Origin: an uncultured bacterium
GTDB taxonomy: Bacteria > Bacillota > Clostridia > Oscillospirales > Acutalibacteraceae
Assembly: GCA_934875675.1 (NCBI GenBank)
Contig: CAKXIK010000040.1
Location: 1-25,678, forward strand
Direction: 5' to 3'
DNA length: 25,678 nucleotides
Each line of letters starts with the position of its first letter. Positions within the stretch are counted from its first letter, which is position 1. Below, piece by piece: positions 1 through 7,699 of the stretch. The notes beneath the pieces are model-generated. The model worked only from the letters and a program-made list of their open reading frames with translations, ran no database searches and had not been told where the DNA came from. Both the position numbers and the translations under genes were made by a program.

Positions 1-65
1 GTCTAAGGCTTTGAAATGCGATTGTTACCATATCTTTTTTTTTCGGGTAGATGGGTCATATCTAT

Positions 66-518
66 TTACAACGCAGACCCGCCGAGAATTAAATAATAAC
101 CGTCCTCTGTTTTTTGTAACATTAAAAGATATTTCTGTCCCTGCTTCATCAATGGAATTTCTGCGATTTCGGGTGTATGGATTCCGTTCATCTCTCCGCC
201 CGTTTGCAAAAGTTCAAAACGATCCCCGGTCTGAATTTCTCCCTGATACACCTCGGTTGCCTGAATAACTTGTTTTGTAAAAATCATGTCGCTTCTTTGC
301 TCCGTATAGGAGTCAACCACTTTACCGACCACAATTAAGTCTGCATGGTTCACCATATCTGATGTTTGATTATAATGTGATGTCCAGTCTACAGTAGCAT
401 GGATTTTAGACTGTGATGAAACAGAATTTTGCTGTAAATCGGCTGTGCAGCCTGCCATAAAAAGTGAAAAACATAGAAATATGCCGGAGAAAATAAGATT
501 CCGATTTGTTTTTGTCAT
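66..518 (-). CDS. Small secreted lipoprotein of unknown function
   Basis: This 150-residue protein has a lipoprotein signal: Lys/Arg-containing N-terminus, hydrophobic stretch around residues 8-22, then the lipobox FMAGC, so it should be lipidated and held on the outer face of the membrane. The rest is a soluble domain with a run reading HADLIVVGKV and a later GDRFELLQTGGE, a pattern I associate with small Bacillota exported proteins of unknown role. I chose the ATG at 518 over the upstream ATG at 545 because AAAGGA lies about 11 bases before it and the residues from there begin the signal peptide directly. The C-terminus ends abruptly at GGSAL just after a beta-like segment, so a short 3' truncation is possible. 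It lies downstream of the matrixin fragment on the same strand and probably shares its promoter. No function is assigned. Confidence 0.75.
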   Translation of the reverse strand: MTKTNRNLIFSGIFLCFSLFMAGCTADLQQNSVSSQSKIHATVDWTSHYNQTSDMVNHADLIVVGKVVDSYTEQRSDMIFTKQVIQATEVYQGEIQTGDRFELLQTGGEMNGIHTPEIAEIPLMKQGQKYLLMLQKTEDGYYLILGGSAL

Positions 519-594
519 AATCGCGTCATTCCTTTCATTATTCATCTGATTAGGTTATAGTCAGATTTTCTATGTGTATGATTACCAAGGAATG

Positions 595-789
595 TCAATA
601 TATTAAGTTGAGATCACTGATGTCATTGCTCTGCGGAGTATATATTCCCCACGAATCGTAATAAACACTCGATCCTTCGTAGTACATTAATGTTTTGGGC
701 GACGAATAATACGTGTGATTGAGTCCCAACATGTGACCTAATTCATGAGCACAAATTGCACGCTTTTTAGTTGATGAATAAGCATCCAT
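595..789 (-). pseudogene. C-terminal fragment of a matrixin-like zinc metalloprotease
   Basis: The 64-residue reading frame contains the metzincin zinc site HELGHMLGLNH (about residues 16-26), followed by a Met-turn-like LMYY and a C-terminal YTPQSNDISDLN segment of the kind seen in bacterial matrixin proteins. Those proteins are usually some 200 residues or more with a signal peptide and a beta-sheet half before the zinc helix. Here the frame is closed by a stop six codons upstream of the ATG, and nothing resembling the missing N-terminal half is visible in the AT-rich DNA before it. There is no convincing ribosome site. I read it as a 5'-truncated remnant. It is unlikely to be an active or exported protease, although the zinc ligands are intact. 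The lipoprotein gene follows 76 bases beyond its stop. Confidence 0.7.
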
Positions 790-806
790 TCTTAATCTAT
801 ATTTTT

Positions 807-835
807 ATAATAATATATCAATACATAATTGTCAA
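807..835 (-). promoter_or_regulatory. Near-consensus sigma-A promoter before the matrixin fragment
   Basis: On the minus strand TTGACA (830-835) is followed after exactly 17 bases by TATTAT (807-812). Transcription would start near position 800, about 11 bases before the ATG of the matrixin fragment, leaving almost no room for a ribosome site. The transcript would continue into the lipoprotein gene. Confidence 0.6.
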
Positions 836-909
836 TTATATTTTATTATATCTAAAATTGGGAAACAAAAAATAACAAAAACTGAAAAAATTCAAAATAA
901 AATGAAACA

Positions 910-945
910 CAGCACCCCGCCGGTTTTCTTCCCGGTGGGGTGCTG
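910..945 (-). terminator. Terminator of the BceAB-like operon
   Basis: A 14-bp stem with one G-T pair (910-923 with 932-945) and an 8-base loop lies just past the permease stop. On the minus strand it is followed by a T-rich tract (tgtttcattttatttt). Confidence 0.8.
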
Positions 946-959
946 CTTGTTAGTGCATA

Positions 960-2930
960 TTATTTTTCAACAATTTTATAATAGGTGTGCGCCGTTGCCC
1001 AGTAGACGAGAGCGTAAAAAATGCCGAACACCGCAAAGCACCCCACCGTACACCAGGCAAAGAGAGAGGTATTTGTCAGACCAAATGCCGTCATCATGCA
1101 GGTGGTCATTGGGAATGCGACCGCAGTGTGCAGCGCGGCAACAATCAGAGGGAGAAAGAAGACGGATAGCACCTGAGAATGAATCGATTTTCGTACTTCA
1201 TCGTGGCTCATGCCGACCTTTTGCAGAATTAAGAAGCGCTCCTTGTCGTCATATCCCTCGGAAATCTGCTTGTAATACATAATCAGTACCGTGGCCATCA
1301 GGAAGAGTGTGCCAAGAAAAACGCCGAGAAAGAAGAATCCGCCGTAGAGCCCGTAAAAATCGGCACGGTTACCGGCTCGGGTCTCCACCGATGCATGGGG
1401 AATATGATCGTAAAGAATATCCCGCAGCGCAATTTGTGTTTCATCGTCCGCATTAATATCAAACATGCAGTAGGTTTGAATGGAGGAGTCCGTATTGCCT
1501 AATGACGACTGATAAGCCTGGTCAAGTTCCAGAAGCTCCGGTAGGTCTTTCACAACCGCATAATAGCATCCGTAAATATCGGCGACGGATTCACCCATCT
1601 CGTTAAATTGAGAAAGCGATTCCCGGACGGAATAGTTTTTTCCAAGAACCGAAAACGTTTTAAGCGGAGTATGTTGACTGCTGTAAAGCAGAATTTCGCC
1701 TTCGCCGAGCACCTTGTTTGTGTTAGTAATCCGGCTATAATCTTCCAATGTTAAAAAATAAACCGTGCGGATGTCAGAGGAAGAATAATTGACGGAACCC
1801 GAACGGACGTCAATGGTACCGTTGCGGTCATAACCCACCACAGAAAGATAAGTGTAGCCAACACGATTTTGGGCACTCAGATTCTGCTCTTTCAGAACTG
1901 AATCAATGGCGGCTTGGGTTTGTGCAAACGTTTCTTTGCCAGCGTGTGTTTGAGAAATGGAGATTTCGGCAGGGTATCGCCGCAGGAGGAGATCATCCAC
2001 GCCGATATACATGGAGAACGTGGTAGAAATCATGACAAGTACCATCGTGGACAGAATGCAGATATTGGCAAGACCGACGGCATTTTGTTTCATCCGATAA
2101 ATCATGCCGGAAATCGAAATAAAATGGTTTGGTTTATAATAATAGTTTTTATTTTTGCGCAACAACTTTAAAACCGCAATGCTGCCAGCGGTAAACAGGC
2201 AGTAAGTCCCAATAATAACAAGAATGACTGCAACGAAAAACAGGGTGATCGCTTCCATAGCGTTGTTTGTCAGAAGCGACATCACATATCCGCTGATTAG
2301 GCAGATGGTGCCGACAATGGTCAAAATCCATTTTGTTTTGGGCTCTTTTTCTCCCAACTGTCCTCCATGCAGCAGCTCAACGGGGTTGGCAAGGTGAATC
2401 TGCCGCAAATTGCTCAGCAGTGTCAGCAAAAAAATTGCACCAAACAGAATGAGCGTAGCCAAAACTGCGGCAAATGAGATTTCAAATCCAAACGTGACGG
2501 AGCTGTGCATCAGGTTAATTACCAAAAGGAGACACAGCTTATAGAGCAGAATTCCAAATCCCATACCCGCTGCAAGACTGATGAGAGCGGTGGCAATGGC
2601 TTCCCATGTCATTACGCGGGCAATATGCTTTTTCTCCATGCCGAGAATGTTGTAAATTCCGAACTCCTTTTTGCGGCGCTTGATCAGAAAGCTGTTGGTA
2701 TAAAATAAAAAAATGATGGCAAACAATGCAACAACCCATGTACCAAGGCAGAGCATGGAACGCAGTTGTGAACCACCGCTCATTTTAGCAAGCCCGCTGT
2801 CGTTGGAGAGTGAAAAGATAATGAAAAACATCATCACCGTGAGAGATGACGCAATCCAATAAGGGACGTAGGTTCTGGCGTTTTTTTTCAGATTGGTACC
2901 GGCAAGGCGAAGATAAAAACCGTGCGTCAT
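960..2930 (-). CDS. Bce-type ABC transporter permease (FtsX domain)
   Basis: The 656-residue membrane protein has the layout of BceB-type permeases: a first helix near residues 23-43, an FtsX-like block with the cytoplasmic run FLIKRRKKEFGIYNILGM (about 81-98), further helices to about residue 305, a large extracytoplasmic domain of roughly 210 residues (about 310-520), and three C-terminal helices. Such permeases, with a BceA-type ATPase, detoxify or sense cell-wall-active peptides such as bacitracin. Its ATG overlaps the ATPase stop (ATGA), so the two are translationally coupled. Length is typical of the family. Unusually for Bce modules there is no histidine kinase or response regulator next to it. 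The substrate cannot be told from sequence. Confidence 0.9.
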   Translation of the reverse strand: MTHGFYLRLAGTNLKKNARTYVPYWIASSLTVMMFFIIFSLSNDSGLAKMSGGSQLRSMLCLGTWVVALFAIIFLFYTNSFLIKRRKKEFGIYNILGMEKKHIARVMTWEAIATALISLAAGMGFGILLYKLCLLLVINLMHSSVTFGFEISFAAVLATLILFGAIFLLTLLSNLRQIHLANPVELLHGGQLGEKEPKTKWILTIVGTICLISGYVMSLLTNNAMEAITLFFVAVILVIIGTYCLFTAGSIAVLKLLRKNKNYYYKPNHFISISGMIYRMKQNAVGLANICILSTMVLVMISTTFSMYIGVDDLLLRRYPAEISISQTHAGKETFAQTQAAIDSVLKEQNLSAQNRVGYTYLSVVGYDRNGTIDVRSGSVNYSSSDIRTVYFLTLEDYSRITNTNKVLGEGEILLYSSQHTPLKTFSVLGKNYSVRESLSQFNEMGESVADIYGCYYAVVKDLPELLELDQAYQSSLGNTDSSIQTYCMFDINADDETQIALRDILYDHIPHASVETRAGNRADFYGLYGGFFFLGVFLGTLFLMATVLIMYYKQISEGYDDKERFLILQKVGMSHDEVRKSIHSQVLSVFFLPLIVAALHTAVAFPMTTCMMTAFGLTNTSLFAWCTVGCFAVFGIFYALVYWATAHTYYKIVEK

Positions 2931-3712
2931 GCTTCCGGAACAGGCATTCTGTTCCGTTCACCTCCCGTCGCGATCATGGTCAGCGTATCGGAAATAGTCT
3001 GATACATTTCTTCGGCGGTATGTTGTGCGCGGTAAATTTGATGAAATACCTCGCCGTCCTTAATAAACATTACGCGTCCGGCATGGCTTGCGGCTTTTGT
3101 GGAATGCGTCACCATCAGAATTGTCTGCCCGCCGGCATTGATGCGGTCAAATAGGCGGAGCAACCCATCCGTTGCATGAGAATCAAGCGCACCGGTCGGT
3201 TCGTCGGCAAGAATCAGCTGGGGATTGGTAATTAATGCGCGGGCAACCGCGGCCCGCTGCTTTTGTCCGCCGGAAACCTCATACGGGAATTTTGCAAGAA
3301 TATCGGTAATACCGAGCTGTTCGGCAATCGGCATCATGCGGCTGTGCATTTCGCGGTGGTTTTTGCCTGCAAGAACCAGCGGCAGCATAATGTTATCCTG
3401 AATGGAAAATGTGTCCAGAAGATTGAAGTCCTGAAAAACGAATCCGAGGTTATCCCGCCGGAATGCAGCAAGCTCTTTTTCGCGGATTTTTACAATATTT
3501 TTGCTGCCAAGCAGAACCTCGCCGCTCGTCGGTTTATCAAGTGCTGCCAAAATATTCAGCAGCGTTGTTTTGCCGCTCCCGCTTTCGCCCATAATTGCAA
3601 CATATTCGCCGGGCTGAACAGAAAAATTGACGTTGGTGAGTGCCTGCACCTGATTTCCGCCAAACCGTGTGGTGTAAATTTTTTTAAGATTGCTGACCGC
3701 TAAAATGGCCAT
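2927..3712 (-). CDS. Bce-type ABC transporter ATP-binding protein
   Basis: This 261-residue nucleotide-binding protein has Walker A GESGSGKTT (42-50), Q-loop Gln94, signature VSGGQ (146-150), Walker B LILADE (about 166-171) and the switch His near residue 203. It belongs to the MacB/LolD/BceA group that powers FtsX-type permeases. I chose the ATG at 3712 over an in-frame ATG at 3757 because AGGAAGGA sits seven bases upstream and because the predicted transcription start (near 3749) lies inside the longer frame. A C-terminal extension of about 35 residues after the switch region, ending RMPVPEA, is somewhat longer than the minimal domain. It is co-transcribed with the permease. Confidence 0.92.
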   Translation of the reverse strand: MAILAVSNLKKIYTTRFGGNQVQALTNVNFSVQPGEYVAIMGESGSGKTTLLNILAALDKPTSGEVLLGSKNIVKIREKELAAFRRDNLGFVFQDFNLLDTFSIQDNIMLPLVLAGKNHREMHSRMMPIAEQLGITDILAKFPYEVSGGQKQRAAVARALITNPQLILADEPTGALDSHATDGLLRLFDRINAGGQTILMVTHSTKAASHAGRVMFIKDGEVFHQIYRAQHTAEEMYQTISDTLTMIATGGERNRMPVPEA

Positions 3713-3755
3713 GCCGCATTCCTTCCTTTCGATGCCTTTGTTCTTTGTTGTATTC

Positions 3756-3785
3756 ATTGTACCAGAAAAACGGCATCGCTTTCCA
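3756..3785 (-). promoter_or_regulatory. Promoter of the BceAB-like operon
   Basis: TGGAAA (3780-3785), an 18-base spacer and TACAAT (3756-3761), the last preceded by TGG as an extended -10. The start would be near 3749, leaving a short leader with the ribosome site. No obvious operator dyad is seen around it. Confidence 0.55.
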
Positions 3786-3837
3786 TCGTTTTAGCTTACA
3801 AAACAGGCGCAAAGCTTTCAATGTTGTAAGGTTGCGC

Positions 3838-3873
3838 AAAAAACAGGGCGGCGCATTCCTCGATGCACCGCCC
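3838..3873 (-). terminator. Terminator of the rnf operon
   Basis: Stem GGGCGG-x-GCAT paired with ATGC-x-CCGCCC (3846-3856 with 3863-3873, one mismatch), followed on the minus strand by TGTTTTTT. It lies 18 bases past the rnfB stop. Confidence 0.88.
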
Positions 3874-3891
3874 GACCAAAGGTTACCCTTC

Positions 3892-4707
3892 TTATTGCTT
3901 TGTTATGTTTTTCGCGCCCTCGAACAGCGTAATGCAGCCCTGCGGACAAACCTCGCGGCATTTTCCGCAATTGGTGCATTTGGCGGGGTCAACCTTCGCC
4001 AAAAAGTTTGTTACGGTGACAGCACCCTGCTCGCATACCTTAACGCAGCGCATGCAGCCGATGCAGCCAACCTTGCAGATCTTTCTGGTTTCGCCGCCCT
4101 TGTCGCAATTGGAGCAGCGCACCACCGCCTGCGGTTTCATCGGCACAAAGGTAATCAGGCGTTTGGGGCAGGCCGCGACGCATTTGGAGCAGCCGCGGCA
4201 TTTGGCGGGGTCGATGCAAGCGACGCCGTTGCAGACGGTGATTGCATCATATTCACACACGGCAGCGCAATCGCCCAACCCCATGCAGCCATAAGCGCAG
4301 CTGCCAACACCACCAAAGAGCTGTGCAGCAGCGGCGCAGCTTTTTTGCCCTTTGTAAATCATCTTATCGGTTGTATTGTCATAGGAGCCCATACAATGAA
4401 CCAGTGCCGTTTTGTATTCCACCTCGCCGCCTGCAACACCAAGCAGCGTGGAAACCTGATCGGCAACTTCTTTTCCGCCGGGGGAGCAAAGACCGGGCTG
4501 CGCTTCACCTTTGGAAAGAGCGGCGGCATAACCCGAGCAGCCGGAGAATCCGCATGCGCCACAGTTTGCACCCGGCAAAATTTCTTCAATTGCATCTGCT
4601 TTTTCATCACGCGGCACCGCCATTACAATGGAAGCGATGGCAAGACCAACACCGGCAATCAGCCCGATTCCGCCGACGAGCAGGATGGCAAGAACAATTG
4701 GGTTCAT
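3892..4707 (-). CDS. rnfB: Rnf complex ferredoxin-type subunit RnfB
   Basis: The 271-residue protein has an N-terminal membrane helix (about 5-30), then the Fes motif CGACGFSGC beginning at Cys49, then a C-terminal polyferredoxin region. The latter has Cys-rich motifs near CMGLGDCAAVC, CRGCSKCVAACP, CIGCMRCVKVC and CTNCGKCREVCP, enough for several 4Fe-4S clusters. RnfB is thought to take electrons from reduced ferredoxin and pass them into the membrane subunits. It is the last gene of the operon, as in clostridial rnfCDGEAB clusters, 21 bases after rnfA, with AAGGAAGG eight bases before its ATG. The four-motif C-terminal layout is typical of clostridial RnfB and longer than the proteobacterial form. 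Confidence 0.97.
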   Translation of the reverse strand: MNPIVLAILLVGGIGLIAGVGLAIASIVMAVPRDEKADAIEEILPGANCGACGFSGCSGYAAALSKGEAQPGLCSPGGKEVADQVSTLLGVAGGEVEYKTALVHCMGSYDNTTDKMIYKGQKSCAAAAQLFGGVGSCAYGCMGLGDCAAVCEYDAITVCNGVACIDPAKCRGCSKCVAACPKRLITFVPMKPQAVVRCSNCDKGGETRKICKVGCIGCMRCVKVCEQGAVTVTNFLAKVDPAKCTNCGKCREVCPQGCITLFEGAKNITKQ

Positions 4708-4728
4708 AAAATCATCCTTCCTTTCTGC

Positions 4729-5349
4729 TCAAAACAGAGCGCCCGGCAGCAGACCGTCCACCAGACCGGCAAAGCCGAGGAACGAAACTGCTACCAACGA
4801 AGCTGCAATCAGAGTGATCGGCAGTCCGCGCAGTGATTTTGGAATATCGCAGCTTTCCATCCGGCTGCGCACGCCTGCAAAGAGCACCATGGCAAGCATA
4901 AATCCAAGCCCGGAACCAAGTGCATTCACCAAAGAATGCACATAACCGAACGAGGAGTAGGTTTCCCCCTTTTGAATGACGAGCATCGTTACGCCAAGCA
5001 CGGCGCAGTTAGTGGTAATGAGCGGCAGATAAATGCCCAGCGCCTGATACAGAGACGGAATGTATTTGCGAAGCACGGTTTCCACCAGCTGAACGAGTGC
5101 AGCAATAATCAGAATAAAAACAATGGTTTGCAGGTATTCCATGCCGTTGGGCACCAAAATGTAGGTGTAAATCGGCCATGTGACAGCGGTGGCAAGCACC
5201 ATGACGAATGTGACGGCGGTGCTCATGCCGACGGCGGTGTCCAGCTTTTTGGAAACGCCCAAAAACGGGCAGATGCCGAGAAATTTGCTCAACACATAGT
5301 TTTCCGTCAGGATTGCGGCCAAAAAAACGGCGACAAGGGATTTAATCAT
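4729..5349 (-). CDS. rnfA: Rnf complex membrane subunit RnfA
   Basis: The 206-residue protein is almost entirely hydrophobic, with about six membrane helices and the conserved stretches ILTENYVLSKFLGICPFLG (about 12-30) and DTAVGMSTAV. RnfA pairs with RnfE as an inverted pseudo-symmetric dimer that holds an iron-sulfur centre in the membrane and helps couple electron flow to ion transport. The conserved Cys near residue 26 fits such a ligand. The ATG overlaps the end of rnfE, and an excellent AGGAGG sits ten bases upstream, inside the rnfE coding end, so translation is probably coupled. Confidence 0.97.
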   Translation of the reverse strand: MIKSLVAVFLAAILTENYVLSKFLGICPFLGVSKKLDTAVGMSTAVTFVMVLATAVTWPIYTYILVPNGMEYLQTIVFILIIAALVQLVETVLRKYIPSLYQALGIYLPLITTNCAVLGVTMLVIQKGETYSSFGYVHSLVNALGSGLGFMLAMVLFAGVRSRMESCDIPKSLRGLPITLIAASLVAVSFLGFAGLVDGLLPGALF

Positions 5350-6113
5350 TGATCGTCACCCTCCTTTTTTTCAGCAACCGGTGCAGCCGTAGGTTCTGCT
5401 TGAACGGAAGGCACACAGGACTCAGTGGCTTTGCAGGATTCTGCCTTGGAGCACGTTTCGCTCATCGGGCATCCGGCACACCCGGCAACCTGCTTGGTGC
5501 CGTCGGTGTTCGAAAGCTTGTTTGCCAAAGCCACAAGCAGACCGAAAACAAAAAATCCGCCGGGAGGAAGAATAAAAATCAGCATCGGGTCAAAGAGATT
5601 TGCCGTCACGGTCATGCCGAACCACGTTCCGGCGCCGAGAATTTCACGAATGCTGCCCATTAAGAGCAGAGCGGCGGTAAATCCGACACCCATGCCAAAG
5701 CCGTCCAGCACAGAGGGAAAAACACGGTTTTTGCTGGCAAACATTTCAGCACGGCCGAGAATAATACAGTTGACGACGATCAGCGGAAGGTAAATGCCAA
5801 GGGAGGTGTCCAGCTCCGGTGCAAACGCTTTGACAAGCATCTGAACCACCGACACAAAGCCCGCAATGATTGTGATGTAAGCGGGGATGCGCACTTTGCC
5901 GGGGATGACATTGCGCAGGGCGGAAATAACCGCGTTGGAACAAACCAGAACCAGTGTTGCGGCAATGCCCATTCCAATGGCGTTGCTGGCAGCGGTTGTG
6001 ATGGCAAGCGTGGGACATGTGCCAAGAACAAGCCGGAGCACCGGGTTTTGCTTGACGATTCCCTTGGAAAATTCCTGCCACAGAGGGGTTCGCTTTTCAT
6101 TATGTGCAGTCAT
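5346..6113 (-). CDS. rnfE: Rnf complex membrane subunit RnfE with Cys-rich tail
   Basis: The 255-residue protein has the RnfE/NqrD core of about six helices, including NPVLRLVLGTCPTLAITTAA near the start, with a conserved Cys proposed to bind the membrane iron-sulfur centre with RnfA. The core ends near residue 205. A hydrophilic tail of about 50 residues follows, with five Cys in the pattern CAGCPMSETC, then C and C at seven- and six-residue-like spacing, then a Pro/Ala/Glu-rich end. The plain RnfE core lacks such a tail. AAGGGGGG lies nine bases before the ATG and supports this start. The gene sits two bases after rnfG and overlaps rnfA by four bases. Confidence 0.96.
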   Translation of the reverse strand: MTAHNEKRTPLWQEFSKGIVKQNPVLRLVLGTCPTLAITTAASNAIGMGIAATLVLVCSNAVISALRNVIPGKVRIPAYITIIAGFVSVVQMLVKAFAPELDTSLGIYLPLIVVNCIILGRAEMFASKNRVFPSVLDGFGMGVGFTAALLLMGSIREILGAGTWFGMTVTANLFDPMLIFILPPGGFFVFGLLVALANKLSNTDGTKQVAGCAGCPMSETCSKAESCKATESCVPSVQAEPTAAPVAEKKEGDDQ

Positions 6114-6115
6114 GC

Positions 6116-6700
6116 TCAGTTGCCCCCCTTCGTCAGTGTTGCAAAGATTTCGGTTGCACGGTTGACCGCCTTTACAACGGCATTCGAGGTGATAGTTGCA
6201 CTGGTAAGCGCTTCAATTCCGCCGTTTTCCGGTGCATTTTGTCCCGCTTTATAAACAGAAAATCCGTTGTCCGGAACCGTCTGCAAAAATTGATTGCGGA
6301 AGGATTCCTTTTCACAGTTGGCACCCAGACCGACTGTTTCCGATTGCTCCAGAATCGTGATGCCCGCAACCGTGCCGTCTGTTTGAATTCCGGTCATCAC
6401 CTTTACCGAGCCGCCATAACCGTTGGCACTGGTGACAATCACATAACCCACCACATTTCCCGCAGAATCCAGTGCTTTGCAGGGAGACGTGGTTTCACCG
6501 GTATCGGGAATTTCTTCAAAGCTTGCTGCCTGGGGCAGAACCTGCTGCCGGCTGGCAAGCTCCTTTTGCGTGGCCAATGCGGCGATCGGGCCTTGGGTTA
6601 CGCTGTTTGTTACCGCGAGCGCCGCGGTAACCAGCAAACAAATAATTGTCAGCGTGGCAGTCGGCCGGATAACTTCTTTCCAGTTAAATTTACTTTTCAT
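6116..6700 (-). CDS. rnfG: Rnf complex FMN-bearing subunit RnfG
   Basis: The 194-residue protein has one N-terminal membrane helix (about 12-32) and an extracytoplasmic FMN-binding domain. The flavin attachment motif is TSAT (166-169) in ALTSATITS, where most relatives have S/T-G-A-T, and Thr169 is the expected phosphoester acceptor for FMN. The conserved GYGGSVKVMTGI and ETVGLGA segments are also present. RnfG relays electrons on the outer face between the RnfA/E centre and RnfD. The ATG overlaps the rnfD stop (ATGA). The ribosome site AAAGGG lies immediately before the start, so translation probably depends on coupling to rnfD. A flavin transferase (ApbE) is required but is not in the window. 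Confidence 0.95.
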   Translation of the reverse strand: MKSKFNWKEVIRPTATLTIICLLVTAALAVTNSVTQGPIAALATQKELASRQQVLPQAASFEEIPDTGETTSPCKALDSAGNVVGYVIVTSANGYGGSVKVMTGIQTDGTVAGITILEQSETVGLGANCEKESFRNQFLQTVPDNGFSVYKAGQNAPENGGIEALTSATITSNAVVKAVNRATEIFATLTKGGN

Positions 6701-7674
6701 CCCTTTACACCCGCTTTCTTTTTGCGAATGCTTCCAAATGCATGGGGACGGGTGAGACGCTCAATGTGAGGAACGAGAATATTCATCAGCAGAATTGAGA
6801 AGGAAACGCCCTCCGGCAGAGAGCCAAAGCGACGAATCAAAACGGTGAGAAAGCCGCATCCCACACCAAAGACAACCTTTCCCCAGTTGGTCAGCGGAGA
6901 AGTGGTGTAATCGGTCGCCATGAAGATTGCGCCGAGCAGCAAGCCGCCCGAAAGCACCGCGGCCACAGGATCTCCGCCTAAAATCCAGGTAAAGACCGCA
7001 ACCACGCCAATATAGCACAGCGGAATCACCGGCGTAATCACACGGCGGATCAGCAGATAAATAAAGCCGACCAGCAGCGCAAGAGAGCAGGTTTCCCCAA
7101 TGCAGCCGCCGTAGGTGCCGAAAAAGAGCTGCACCACACTGGGCATATCTGCCGTATTGCCGGCAGCAGTCAGGGCAAGCGGGGTTGCAGTGGTCAACGC
7201 ATCGGAAAGCGTTCCCGTGCGATAATAAAAAGGCATCACCCAATGGGTCATTGCAGCAGGGAACGAAACCATCAGCACAATGCGGGCGGTGAGTGCAGGG
7301 TTGACAAAGTTTTGCCCGATTCCGCCAAACAACTGCTTTACGACGACAATTGCAATCACGCAGCCAATCAGTGCAATGGCAGGGTTAATAGTGACAGGCA
7401 GGTTGAACGCGAGCAGCAGACCCGTGACTGCAGCGCTCAGATCGCCGATGGTATTGGAACGCTTCATCACCTTGCGGCAAATGAATTCTGCCAGCATACA
7501 TCCGGCAACGCAGATGAATTCCAGCAGAAGCGCGCGCCAGCCAAACAGCACAACCGATGCGGCTGCTGCAGGACAAAGTGCAATGATCACGTCAAGCATA
7601 ATCTTCTGCGTGGTGTCACTGCCGCGGAGATGCGGGCTTGGAGAAACGAGAAGCTTTTCTTCCATATGTATCAT
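6697..7674 (-). CDS. rnfD: Rnf complex membrane flavoprotein RnfD
   Basis: The 325-residue protein has many membrane helices and the conserved QNFVNPALTAR (about 121-131). The covalent FMN site appears as TTATP (161-165), a variant of the usual S-G-A-T, with Thr164 as the likely acceptor. RnfD belongs to the NqrB/RnfD family and takes part in electron transfer linked to Na+ or H+ movement. The start is ambiguous: ATG at 7674 is only four bases from AAAGGA, while ATG at 7665 is thirteen bases away and would remove three residues. The gene starts 25 bases after the rnfC stop and overlaps rnfG by four bases. Confidence 0.95.
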   Translation of the reverse strand: MIHMEEKLLVSPSPHLRGSDTTQKIMLDVIIALCPAAAASVVLFGWRALLLEFICVAGCMLAEFICRKVMKRSNTIGDLSAAVTGLLLAFNLPVTINPAIALIGCVIAIVVVKQLFGGIGQNFVNPALTARIVLMVSFPAAMTHWVMPFYYRTGTLSDALTTATPLALTAAGNTADMPSVVQLFFGTYGGCIGETCSLALLVGFIYLLIRRVITPVIPLCYIGVVAVFTWILGGDPVAAVLSGGLLLGAIFMATDYTTSPLTNWGKVVFGVGCGFLTVLIRRFGSLPEGVSFSILLMNILVPHIERLTRPHAFGSIRKKKAGVKG

Positions 7675-7699
7675 TCATTCCTTTCCGGCAGAGCGGGAA

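Noticed and set aside
3745..4836. A 363-codon plus-strand frame over rnfB and rnfA
   Set aside because: It runs antisense to clear rnf genes, has low-complexity Ala/Gly composition and no recognisable domain.
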